From: Takifugu bimaculatus | Taxonomy: Eukaryota; Chordata; Actinopteri; Tetraodontiformes; Tetraodontidae | Reading direction: 5' to 3' | Assembly (NCBI GenBank): GCA_004026145.2 | Contig: CP034985.2 | Location: forward strand, 2,520,956-2,584,955 | Length of the DNA stretch: 64,000 bases | Shown here: positions 10,101 to 22,100 of the stretch, in pieces | Layout: every line of letters begins with the position of its first letter | Numbering within the stretch: the first letter of the stretch is position 1 | Program-made: the position numbers and the translations under genes | The notes under the pieces: model-generated | Database searches by the model: none | What the model saw: only the letters and a program-made list of their open reading frames with translations | What the model was told of the DNA's origin: nothing

Positions 10101-13100
10101 GTCCCATAGCGATCATCTTGACAGCTGATGCCTTTGCGTGAAGAGTCAGATGAAACATTACTACCATCCAGAGACAAAATATCCAAGAAACACACATCAT
10201 AGTGACATTTCTCACCTCCTTTGAAAATGATCAGTGACATAAACCCTTTATAACCTGCAGGTTGGTCCACTGTGCATGTAAAGAATTTAGTTTGCTCTGA
10301 TGTGCTGCAGCTTTTGAACTCGTAGTCGTGCTTGATGCAGTAGGAGTTCCTGTTGTTGGTCACGGCTGTGAAAAGTTGTCAGTGCTCTTTTGAGCTGCTT
10401 CATAGATGTGTCAAGGTGAAAAATAGAACTGGTATCAAAACTTGTTTCATACATACTTGAAGGCAAAATTGTTGCATCTTGGAACCATTTGACTTTATAT
10501 GGCAGCTGCACACAGCACTGGAGCTCTTGGAACTGTCTCTCTTGACAGTCAGCATTAACTCTACTCTGCAGCCGCACCACTGGAGCCTCTCTGATTATGC
10601 TGTTCGTTACCTGGCCAACTTGGATGAAATCAATAGTCTGACCTCTCAGAGCACATTCATAAGTCCCTGTGATTGAGAGAAGCAGGTTAATCACGAGCAT
10701 ACTCAAAATAAAGGAAAATAAAAAAGAATTCCAGTGGGGTTACCAACTTACCGATATCAGCAAGAATGACGTTATTGACCGTAAGTTTGGATATCGATCC
10801 AGAGGTTATTTCGAACCTCGTGCCTTTTTTAATTTTCTGTCCATTAAAAGTCCATTCAGACGCAGAAATCTCCCCCATCTGAATGCTTGGAGGACCACAG
10901 GTAAAAGTCATTCTTTCACCGGTATAAATAATGGCTGGAATTTTAATTGAAGCTGGACCTATAACAATAAAAAAAAAAGGCTTGATTAGAGTTGCTTAAA
11001 TTTAAAATACACAATGCAAAGAAATAGTAAAAGGTTAATATGTTGCATAAACACTTGTACTAATTCCAGACAATATTAATTCAGTAATGTTTCACTGAAC
11101 TTGCTTTTGTAAACGGCAGCAACGTTGCCAATGACAGGGGCAACAGAGCCCAAGGCTGTTGGCAGTTGCTTATTTGCACCAGCAATTTCATCATTATCAA
11201 ATTCCGTCATCTGCACCACATAGTCCGTAATGACACTTCCTTGTCTGGAAGAATGGACAGCAACAAATGTCAACAACAAGAAATGCATCTATTTTAAATC
11301 CCTCATTTGAATATTATTAAAAGTGCAATATCTACCTGAAGGCTTTCACAAAAACATTGAAAAACCCAGAGATTCCTCTGTACCCGTCTTTTAACTGTGG
11401 ATGAAAAGATGGGAAATGAGAGCAACATTATGATACAAAGAACTAAAGCTCAAAGGTGAATGTGGCCTTGAACTCACCACCAGATTGATTTTTGATTCAA
11501 GTTCTTTGTATGTCGAACTCAATGGGTTGTTCAAATCTGCTGAAAATTCTTTGTCAAGTGTGACCGACATCTCCAGATCAAATCCTGGTTGGTTTAAAGA
11601 GGACAGACACAGGAAAAATAAGAATTAGGTAAGACAAAAAAACCAACCTGTTGAATAACTCCTCAAACCTTTCTCATACATTTCTGACCAAAGTATAAAC
11701 GTCCTGCACTGAATCATTTAGTATGCCAAGAGTTGGCTAAAGCATTAACCAAACTGTGGTGTATTTTCTTTATGTTTATGTATTCATGTTATTTATGTGC
11801 TGTTGTGTGTTAAATGAAAAGACTTCCAAACTGCAGCTAAGAGTTGGCCATGTCATGTTCTCACAACTGTGGCTTGTTAAGATATTTTGAAATTGGTACA
11901 AAATTAAGATATGGTGTCATAACACTTATGTTTTATACTTATATAAGGATTAAATAACATAGATATCGTAGAAAAAGGTATTTATTTATTATAATACCTG
12001 TAAAAACTGTTGGAGCCACTGTTGAACTCTGAATAATTGTGGAAAAAGAACTGGCCACAGGTCTACTGGTTGTAGTGATGGTGGTTATGGGAGTAGTGGT
12101 TAAACTTGCAGGCCTTGAGGTTGTTGTTGAAACTGATGCTGTGCTCGTTTCACTGGGAGCTGAAATTGCAGACAGCAAAGTGTTATAAAGTGTATATGTT
12201 CAATGAATCCCTATAAAAAAATAGCAATCATGTCATTTTTTTGTAAAAGTTTCATTAAATCTTCCTGTGATTGTGGATATCTAACGCAGTGTTTTTCAAA
12301 GTGTGGTTCGCGGCCCATTAGTGGTACTCGGGCTCCCTCTAGTGATACAGAGGCATCGCTGAATTAAATATAAATACAGTTAATCTAAATAATGTAATAG
12401 AACAGCGGCACTGCATTCAAATATTATTACAAATAAGAAAGCTAAATTATATGAAATCAAGTTCACCAAGATTTTCTTAACTTTTGTCGTACAGTGTCCT
12501 ACAGTGGTAGCTGTGGCCGTATGACATTTGTAATGATAATTGTAATTGTAATGCCTATTTCTATTTTTTAAGAACTGTACATAAAACACAATTTTTCAGT
12601 TTGTCTTTATACTGTTTAAGATGGATGGCAATAATAAATATAAGTATTAGGACCAGAACATCCTTTCCTCTATTTACCTTCCTCCAAATTGGTATAAAGA
12701 TGTGTGAAACTTAACAGTTGTAGGAGTTCCACAATGCTGGAATACATATTAAAGACAACAATCACATCAAGTTTTTATTTCTCTAAAAACATGAATATTG
12801 GATTGAGGAGACAGCTTTGACTCTATTTTATATTCCTGCACTTACGATTTTCTCTAGTTCTGTTCCTTTTTAAAGTGGAGGCAGGTAGCTAGCAAAGGAT
12901 CTATACTTTGGTCTGATAGGGTCAACAACAGAAGGTGCTAAAGTTCTATTTACCCAAGTATTTGGAAAAAATTATGAGTGTAAAATGTTTTTTGTCAATA
13001 GTTTGTATCAGTTTCAGTAAGATTAACATTTACTTGTTGTTGCAGATGTTCTTGTTGTTGTTGCTGTTGTTGATGTTGTTGCTTCTGTTGTTGCTGATGT

Positions 13101-16100
13101 CGTTGCTGATGTCGTGGCTGATGTCGTTGCTGATGTTGTTGCTTCTGTTGTTGCTGATGTCGTTGCTGATGTTGTTGCTTCTATTGTTGCTGATGTTGTT
13201 GCTGCTGTTGTTGCTGATGTTGTTGCTACAGCCAATGAAGAGTTTGAAAAAAATGAAATGCCAAATAAGATCTTTCAACTAAGAATTTTAGGAAATAATA
13301 AAAATTCCTAAATATATACCTGTGGTCCTATTGGCCTTTATCGTTGTGTTCAGGGATGTCGCAAAGGTCAGTGTTGAATCTGAAAATGTATCATATGTTT
13401 ATGTCAGTACAGCATGACATAGAATAATCAGGATGCAACCAACAGCTATTATGCACAGTAGAAAGCTAGGCTGTTACTCAGCTCAAACATTTCCTCATTG
13501 TTATAACATATTCCTCATTGTTATAACATATGATATGTCGTGATCAACAGATAACATATGGGTGGTGCTCTCAGAAGAATCTATAAAGATATAAAATATG
13601 GAAAATCCTTCTGCACTTACTCGTCACAACAACAGTTGTAAATGTTGTATTGTTTAGATCTGTTGTAGGTGTTGAATCTGGAAAAGATTCAAAAGTTTTG
13701 AGGGAAAATAGAGAGAGAAATTCACAGAAGAGACACTGATTCTTCATGATAATTTATAGAAAACATACTAGTAAAAGGAGTTGTTGATGAAACTGGTGGT
13801 GTTGTAGTGTTCAGATAGGGTCAACAACAGAAGGTGCTAAAGTTCTATTTACCCAAGTATTTGGAAAAAATTATGAGTGTAAAATGTTTTTTGTCAATAG
13901 TTTGTATCAGTTTCAGTAAGATTAACATTTACTTGTTGTTGCAGATGTTCTTGTTGTTGTTGCTGTTGTTGATGTTGTTGCTTCTGTTGTTGCTGATGTC
14001 GTTGCTGATGTCGTGGCTGATGTCGTTGCTGATGTTGTTGCTTCTGTTGTTGCTGATGTCGTTGCTGATGTCGTGGCTGATGTCGTTGCTGATGTTGTTG
14101 CTTCTGTTGTTGCTGATGTTGTTGCTGCTGTTGTTGCTGATGTTGTTGCTACAGCCAATGAAGAGTTTGAAAAAAATGAAATGCCAAATAAGATCCTTCA
14201 ATAAGAATTTTAGGAAATAATAAAAATTCCTAAATATATACCTGTGGTCCTATTGGCCTTTATCGTTGTGTTCAGGGATGTTGCAGAGGTCAGTGTTGAA
14301 TCTGAAAATGTATCATATGTTTACGTCAGTACAGCATGACATAGAATAATCAGGATGCAACCAACAGCTATTATGCACAGTAGAAAGCTAGGCTGTTACT
14401 CAGCTCAAACATTTCCTCATTGTTATAACATATTCCGCATTGTTATAACATATGATATGTCGTGATCAACAGATAACATATGGGTGGTGCTCTCAGAAGA
14501 ATCTATAAAGATATAAAATATGGAAAATCCTTCTGCACTTACTCGTCACAACAACAGTTGTAAATGTTGTATTGTTTAGATCTGTTGTAGGTGTTGAATC
14601 TGGAAAAGATTCAAAAGTTTTGAGGGAAAATAGAGAGAGAAATTCACAGAAGAGACACTGATTCTTCATGATAATTTACAGAAAACATACTAGTAAAAGG
14701 AGTTGTTGATGAAACTGGTGGTGTTGTTGTGTTCAGATCTGTCGTTGATGTTGAGTCTATAAGATCAAAAAATGGAGGTGAGGAAGACGAAAACAGAGAA
14801 AATCTGAGTATTCATTTTTTGTAATCAATTTTTTTTTTCATCTTTGTAAAATAAAGTAAAAAAAACATAAAAGTGCTAATCCGAACAACCCTTGAGCAAG
14901 ACCAGGCCCTCAATTCCAACAAAACAAACAACATTAACTGTTTTTTAAATGTTGAAGTCTTCACGTGTGTTTGGGTCTGAAAGATGTGTCAGTTTTAAGG
15001 GGGAAAGACTCAAAAGTTTAAAATGAACCAGGTTCCTTTCATTCTTACTTGTAACCACAGCTGTTGGCGTCATTGGGGGTGTTGTTGTGTTCAGTTCTGT
15101 GGTTCCCTCGGTCGGATCTGAAAAACGGACAAAGATCCACACACATAGAAATATTTGAAATTGGCTTTAAAAAAGACATCAGCTTGTGATGTGTGATGAG
15201 ATGTCTTACAGGTTGTTGATGGAGAGAGTGTTGTAGATGGACAAGGAACAAAGTCTGTATGGGGGAGAAGATAAATTATTTTGGAGATGATACCAAGTAA
15301 ACTACCAATCATATGATGTAATAAAATAAAATATAATGATCCAAGGTAGTTTTCTGTGTCAACTGGACTGTTTTCTTCAGTTCAAGTGAACTGAAGAATC
15401 CTTCTGGATAGAAGGCCAAAACTCTTCAAAAGAGAAAAAAAACTGTCCAGTTGACACAGAAAACTGCCTTGGATAACTATGAACTGGATAAATGAGAATC
15501 TTCACAAAATATTATGATAATACTGACTCTGCTGATCAACAGGCTGACAGTGTCCATCTGGAGGAAGGGCATTGATGCAACCACAAGAGTCATTGATGAT
15601 GGTGTCACAATGGCCGTACTTTAGACACTGGTCACATGACCAGCGGTGGCGATTCTCACATCTGCACTGGAAACCACCACTGTTCAGAGAGCAAACTGTT
15701 GATGGGAAGCATAAATGTAGGCAGTTTGATTTTACTTTGCGTTTTATAACAGTAGCTAAAATCCACTATGTCATGTACTAAGTGTCACACTGTAGTGGGG
15801 TTTTGTCATTCCTCTTTTTTCCTCATGACTTCCTGTTTTGTTTTGAAAAGTCTCTGATTGTCCTCCCTGATTCCCGATTGTTTCCACCCATCCCCCAATG
15901 CCCTCATGTGCACAGTCTGCGTCGTCCCTTGTCCTGTGTCAGAGTGTCCTTTCATGCACCACAGCAACTCTTTCAAGTCTATGTCTCAAGCATAGGTAAC
16001 TATAAAAGATGGAAGTAGTCTTCCAGTCTGAAAAGTAAAGCCAACACAGGAGGAACTTTACAGGAACGACACCACCGAGATCAGTTTGGAACTGGCTCCA

Positions 16101-19100
16101 AAAAGCCCATTGTCCACTCCACTCCTATGAATTTTCAATCATGAAATACTCATTCAAAAAATATTCACAACTGTATCAACAGTCATAATAAATTAGACAT
16201 TAATCCTTAAAAACTGGGGACCATGAGCTTGACAGCAACTACCAAGCATAACTGAAGAAGCCTTCTGGATAGAAGGCGAAACGTCTTCAAGAGAAGAAAC
16301 CCAGTCCAGTTGACAGAGAAAACTACCTTGGATACCAAGCATAACATTCACCGGTAATTTCAGCTAGGGGGACCAGGACTTGGAAAAGTCGATGTTTTTC
16401 CACTATTGATAATTTTATTAATTTATTTATTCAACTTACAATTATATAATATTGGTGCACTTAACAACTAAAAAGTTGCTAACTATTAGCATCCAAATCA
16501 TAGATTGATCCCAATCTGAATTTTGCAAGCTAATGATTAAAAAAATGCACTGCATTAGTAAAATGTACAATGAGCATCAGTGTCACATTGACAAAATTAT
16601 TTTACGCAGACCTTGAGTATAAAGTCACAGTTTTACAAAAAACTAGAACAAAGTCATGATATTTTAACCTGCTCATGGCACTGTGTTAGAGAAGAGCAAC
16701 TGTCTGCTACCGTGTTCCCATAGTAGCCTATGTGAATTTGTTGGTAGCTTGTTGTATACAGTCTTTGGTTGGTACTGTACCGGCAGTGTTGTCGACAGTA
16801 GTGGTTTTATATACAGAACAATGAGAAGGTCAAAAGTTACGCCTACACTTGTCTCCTCCTCCAGCTCCGCCCTCTGATCCAAATAGTGTCTTCTAGATCT
16901 TAAAAGTCAAGATCGCTATGACTTCTAAGCCAAACTCCTCGATCAAAGCGACCAGACTTGGTCTCCCGCTGCCATTGTCAGATTCCTTTTAGCCTTCATG
17001 TGAGTTTTTGTTTGTAATTTCTCTAATTTAGTTTTAGAATCATGGGCAACCTCGGTTTCCACAGCCGTTCTCTTGCCTCCTTTGGGAGTATTGTTTGATT
17101 GACCCCTTTCGTGCTTTGTAACTTCCGTTTTGAAATGCATTTTATTTTGTCAATTTTTGTTGAGTTCGGTTATCCTCTGGTCTGGAGAATTTTTGGTTTA
17201 TAGTCTAAAAGTCTTTTCTCCTGCAGGTAGGATTTTAAATCCAAATGATTATAACTGGTTTATTTTTTTCATTTTGAGAGATTTATTTGGTCCTCATTAA
17301 TAAAGAGGGAACACTGATCAGGCCAGACAGTCATTAGCAGTCATTGGGACTGTAGGATCATACAGGATCTCCAACGAGCCTTTAAAGTCCTTTACCTTTA
17401 TAAATTTTTATAAGATGTCTTTTTTTTTTATTTCACCATGTGACTTTTAGATCCCATCCCAACCCATTTGGTTGATGTTTTACCAATGATAGGCAGCTTT
17501 GTTCTGGACCGGATCAATTGTTCTTTAGTGACAGGTTCTGTACCCCGGTACTACAAGGTGGCAGTAATTAAATCGTTGCTTTAAAAAAAACATCACTGGA
17601 TCCTGATGTGTCAGCAAATTATAGGCCAATAGCCAACTTTCCTTTGATCTCTAAAATTCTTGAGGTGGTGGTGACTCAGTTACTGAAGCACCTGCAAAGA
17701 AACAGCCTGTTTGAGATGTTTTAGTCAGGCTTTAGAGCTCATCACAGCACAGAAACAGCACTTATTAAAGTTACGAATGATCTTATAGCTTCAGATCATG
17801 GACTGGTTTCTATGCTGGTTCTGCTGGACCTTAATGCTGCTTTTGATACAGTTGATCACAGAATCCTGTTACATAGATTGCAACATATGATTGGGATTAA
17901 AGGGACAGCACTAGACTGGTTTAGATTGTATTTTTCAGATAGATACCAGTTTGCTCATGTCCATGGTGTTCCCTCTTCCTACAGTAGGGTTAGCCATGGA
18001 GTTCCACAAGGTTCTGTACTTGGACCAATCCTTTTCACCTTGTACATGCTTCCCTTAGGAAACATTATTCAGCAGCATGGAATAAATTTTCATTGTTATG
18101 CTGATGACACTCAGCTATATCTATTTATGAAACCAGAGGAGACAGAGCAAGTAGTGAAGCTTCAGACCTGCCTTAAGGACCTAAAGTCTAAGATCCCCTC
18201 AAATTTCCTCCTCCTTAAGTAAGACAAAACCCAAGTCATGGTGTTTGGTCCTGAACCTCTCAGGGATAGATTAGATCACATGATCACTCTACATGGTATC
18301 TCCTTAGCAATGCTTATTGCAGTTCTAGGCATTATTCTAGACACACTGGTTATCATATTTAGAGGGACATCTAATTATTAGGTTAATATTAGCTATGCTG
18401 CTAGAGGCCGAGGCTGCCAGGGTCCAGAAACATGATCACCTGATCACCAGGCTGCTGGCACCCTGCTGGGTCATGGCTGCCTCTCCTCTCCTTGAATACC
18501 GGCTTTATAATAGCATTAAAGCCTTAAGAGAAATAACCTTTATCACCATCCCAAAAGTCAGTTTAGAAGGGGGCAGGGAGGCTATTCTGTGTGAAGTTAG
18601 CATGTTCGCCCTGTCTCTGCATGGATTCCTCCTACAGCAGGTAGTCCAGCTTCCAGACACAGTACAAAGACATTCATTTGAGGAAAGACAAAAATCGACC
18701 TTTGGTGTGAACACGTTTGTCCTATTTGTTTGCTCTCTACCCATTGTGATGTTGACGTCAGACACTTCGATGAAGTCATTGATACTGAAGGGGAAAACAG
18801 TTCTGTTCAGGAGCGTCTTCAGCTGATTTAATGCAGAAACATCTGAGAAGTTCAGCTCAACAGAAACCAGGTATTCTTGGAGACCTGAAGGAGCTGAAAA
18901 GACAAGAAACGAAACAAAACTCGTGAAAACAGCTCTGAAAAGTGACAAATGGAGCATCAACCAGAGTTTTACTCATTTTACCTGTTGGCGATTGACATGT
19001 TGAATAGTCTAGAAGAAAACAAAATCAAAACCAAACAAAAGTGCATGAAAGCTTTACCATTAAATCATATGTTAAGCCATTCACATATGGAATGAAGCTT

Positions 19101-22100
19101 ACTTTGACGGTGTACTGCCTGACAGTGTTGTCCGTCTGTGGGGAAACCTCTGATGCAGCCACATGTATTTGTGTCATTGTCACATTTCCCGTACATGACA
19201 CACTTGTCACATGGCCATAGATGGCCAGCCTCACATTGGCACTGGAAGCTGCCTCCAGTTGGTCCGCAAACTTAAAAACAATAATATTTGATGAAAAGAA
19301 ACCACAGGCACATAATTGACTCAAAGGCACAGGAAGAGTCGAGGAGGTTTACCTGTCGTGATGGTAGCATCTGAGATGTTTGTGTGTGTGCTGACTGAGG
19401 CAGGGAAGGTGATGCTCTTCAGTGCATTCCTCAGTTGGTCTATATCACTGGTGTTCACTTCAATAAGAATCTCATATTCATACACAACCGCCGGCACTGT
19501 CCAAAAGGAAGGTGGCGTTAGTAGCACCAGTGTTCAAAAGGAAGGCTAAAATTTTTAAGTCTGCCTTTATAAAATGAAAGCTATAAAACATTGTTTCATA
19601 TGAGAGAGGAAATAAAAGGATTGCACTGCAGTAAGACTCCCAGGATGAGTAGAATAGTCACCTGTTTTAGGTTGGCAGAATTGCCCATCGGTGGGAATGC
19701 CAAGGATACATGAACAGGTGTCCTTGCTGACTCCATCACAGGTACCATAGGTGCTGCATTTGTTGTATGGCCAGGTGTACTGATCCTCGCATCTGCACTG
19801 GAAGTTTGTACCATTTGGGTAACAAACTGAAGATTCATTTCAAACGTTGAAAAGGAGAAAGTGTTGAGAGCTATAAGAATAAAAATATCAAACATTTTCT
19901 ACCCTGGCTTTTTCTTCATTAATTTGTAATTTGAGTGTGGGACTTTATAGTGGTCTTTGTTGAACGTGATTGTTTGTGATTGTAGAAGTGCTGCCAGGTT
20001 TTTGAAGCTTTGCTGCGAGTGTTGCACTCTTTATCCACTGTGGTTGTAAACCTTTCTCTGGATGTGAGTTTTCACACATAAGTCCGTTTTTGTGTTGCAC
20101 CTGCACCTGTTTCAATAACATTTGTACATAGAAGGATTTCACAAGTTGCTATATTGGAGATACGTAGCACCATAAAAGAAGGATTTGCGAGTGCAGATGT
20201 CAATAAGAGATCTCAATATTGAGAATTATCTAACCATTTTTTAACACAAAATATTGTTGGGGTCCAGGGTTCCAGGTCCTGTGTTGCTTGGTTTTTCCTG
20301 CAGGGGGCGTGGAGGAGCTGATGATTTGCTGCAGCTGCTGCTGCAGGCGGACGCACCTGTCGCAATCTACATCAGGCCACCTATTTAAGGGCAGAGCGCC
20401 TGTCTACATTTTGGTGGTTTCCCTGGTCTCTATATCTCCCTCTGGGAGTGGAGAGAGTGTGGGGCTTGACTCCTGTGTTGGTTCTGCTCTGGAGCTGTCT
20501 GTGTGCTCAGAAGATTGATGAGTGCTTCCCTGCGGTCCAGGAGGACTGTCAGTTAGATTTGTTAAAGACTAGTTTTTGGACTTCTTATCTCTGTGCTTTG
20601 CCTGATTTCAGGTCCTGGAAAAACCCAAACCCTAACAAATAATACATTGTTATCTTTGTTACAATGTTATCTGCTAGAAGAAGAGGCTAGAGACACATGA
20701 GTAGAGTACCTCAGAATCGTCTGGTGTTTCGTTGTTTTAGTCCCAATATACCCCCTGCTGAGGCAGGCCCATCTCAGTTGATCAGACCTGGCTGTGTATC
20801 CTCAGCACATTTGGGCCCAGATGGTGTCTTTTGTCATGAGCCACACTCACTGAGTGCAGCACTCGTTAGTCCCCATTGTCTTTGATGGTGTGGAGCAGAG
20901 CTTGGCCACAGATCTCAAGCTTGATGGTAGATGTTACCTTCCTGTAAAGCTACGGCACCCATCTGTTGCTCTCCTGCCTCCAACATTAATTCCATGTGGC
21001 ACAATTGTCAACTTATACTAGAAAATTAGCTAACTGGTTCCTTTCCTCTGTTTTGCTTTCCCTGATCTGGTTACCTTTGGCAGTTTTGTGTAAAACTCTA
21101 GATATTTTTTCTTGGTTTGCCTTACAATAATTGACTGATGCTTAAGATCTGCAATTGCGATTAATGGGTTTATGTTGCTGCTTATCCCCAACATGGCAAC
21201 TTTTGGATTGCTGATGCACCGACAATACTGTAAAAACCCTTCCTAAATTGTTTTTGGAGTTTATAGTTCTGCTAATTCTAGTAATTCTAGAGAGCAATTT
21301 GGAAAAATACTGTATTATGATGGCCTGTGACTTGTACAAAATCAGCTCAGTCTGTTTGGGGACTTGGCAGAGAGGCAGAGGGTTTCTGGTTCAAGCCCAC
21401 GTGTGGACAAATTACAGAAGGTGTTGTGGTAGTATTGGAAGGTGCCAGAACACGTTCTGAGCATTGCCGAGGCACCCTTGAGCAGTGAATCGAGCTAACA
21501 CGGAACGATGTCCTGCAGTAACTCAGCTGAGTGAGCTCCGTTCTAACCTGTGGTGACATCGATGTCTGTGATATTCACGATGCCATACAGAGCCTGAACA
21601 GAGCTGACATTGCTCAGGATGTTCCGGAGGTAGTCCAAAGTGGTGTTGTCTGTAATATTCAGCTCCACATCCACGATATATTCAACCTGAGATTGCAAAT
21701 CTGGGGAAAGACAGGATTTGCAATAACAGCATTACAAAAGAGCAATCTTGTACTTTCATAACATCAATCCTCACGATATCTGACGTTTATCCTCCTTCCC
21801 ACATACTGACATGTTCATTTCAGTCATTCAAAATGAATGGATGGAACATTCATAGGAACAAGACTGGACTGATAGACTCATTTTTCATCATTCACCATCA
21901 GACAATATAAAGTGTATTAATATGCAAAACAAGTCATTTTTTGTCTCAGTTAAAGTGAGTTGGAGTGTCCCACAGGAATTTACTAAACCCTAAACTCAGA
22001 CTTCAACTAAACCCTCTTTTACTAACGTTAAATAAACTGCAGAACCAAAAAGAAGCCACCATGATTGGATTGGGTACCAAACCCAGTTACCGGCAAATGG

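Larger units (their letters stand above)
12917..13816. repeat. Tandem duplication in the stalk region, copy 1
   Basis: It begins at GATAGGGTCAACAACAGAAG (12917) and matches copy 2 base for base over most of its length. The offset is 899 at the start and 922 after the exon repeat, with only a few substitutions. It contains exons 18, 19 and 20 of the adhesion GPCR gene plus the 3' half of an exon-14 copy. Confidence 0.93.
13815..14738. repeat. Tandem duplication in the stalk region, copy 2
   Basis: The second copy is abutted directly to copy 1 at the TTCAGATAGGGTC junction (about 13815). It carries exons 15-17 and the end of exon 14. The repeat exon is 24 nt longer than in copy 1, and a one-base deletion follows it. 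Confidence 0.93.

Noticed and set aside
12289..12600. hAT-type DNA transposon
   Set aside because: Only one end resembles a terminal sequence. No inverted partner, target duplication or transposase was found.
13023..14220. Plus-strand open frames with poly-Leu and ADVV repeats
   Set aside because: They are the complement of the Ser/Thr repeat exons of the minus-strand gene. Splice sites and phase fit only the minus strand.
18505..18735. Continuation of the minus-strand frame past the exon 10 donor as another Cys exon
   Set aside because: The translated stretch lacks the module Cys pattern and overlaps a common fish repeat. The next true Cys module (15528-15695) joins exon 10 in exact phase.
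21388..21398. Functional tRNA gene at the B-box-like site
   Set aside because: Only a B-box-like string is present. No cloverleaf can be drawn, and the flanks match a SINE body.
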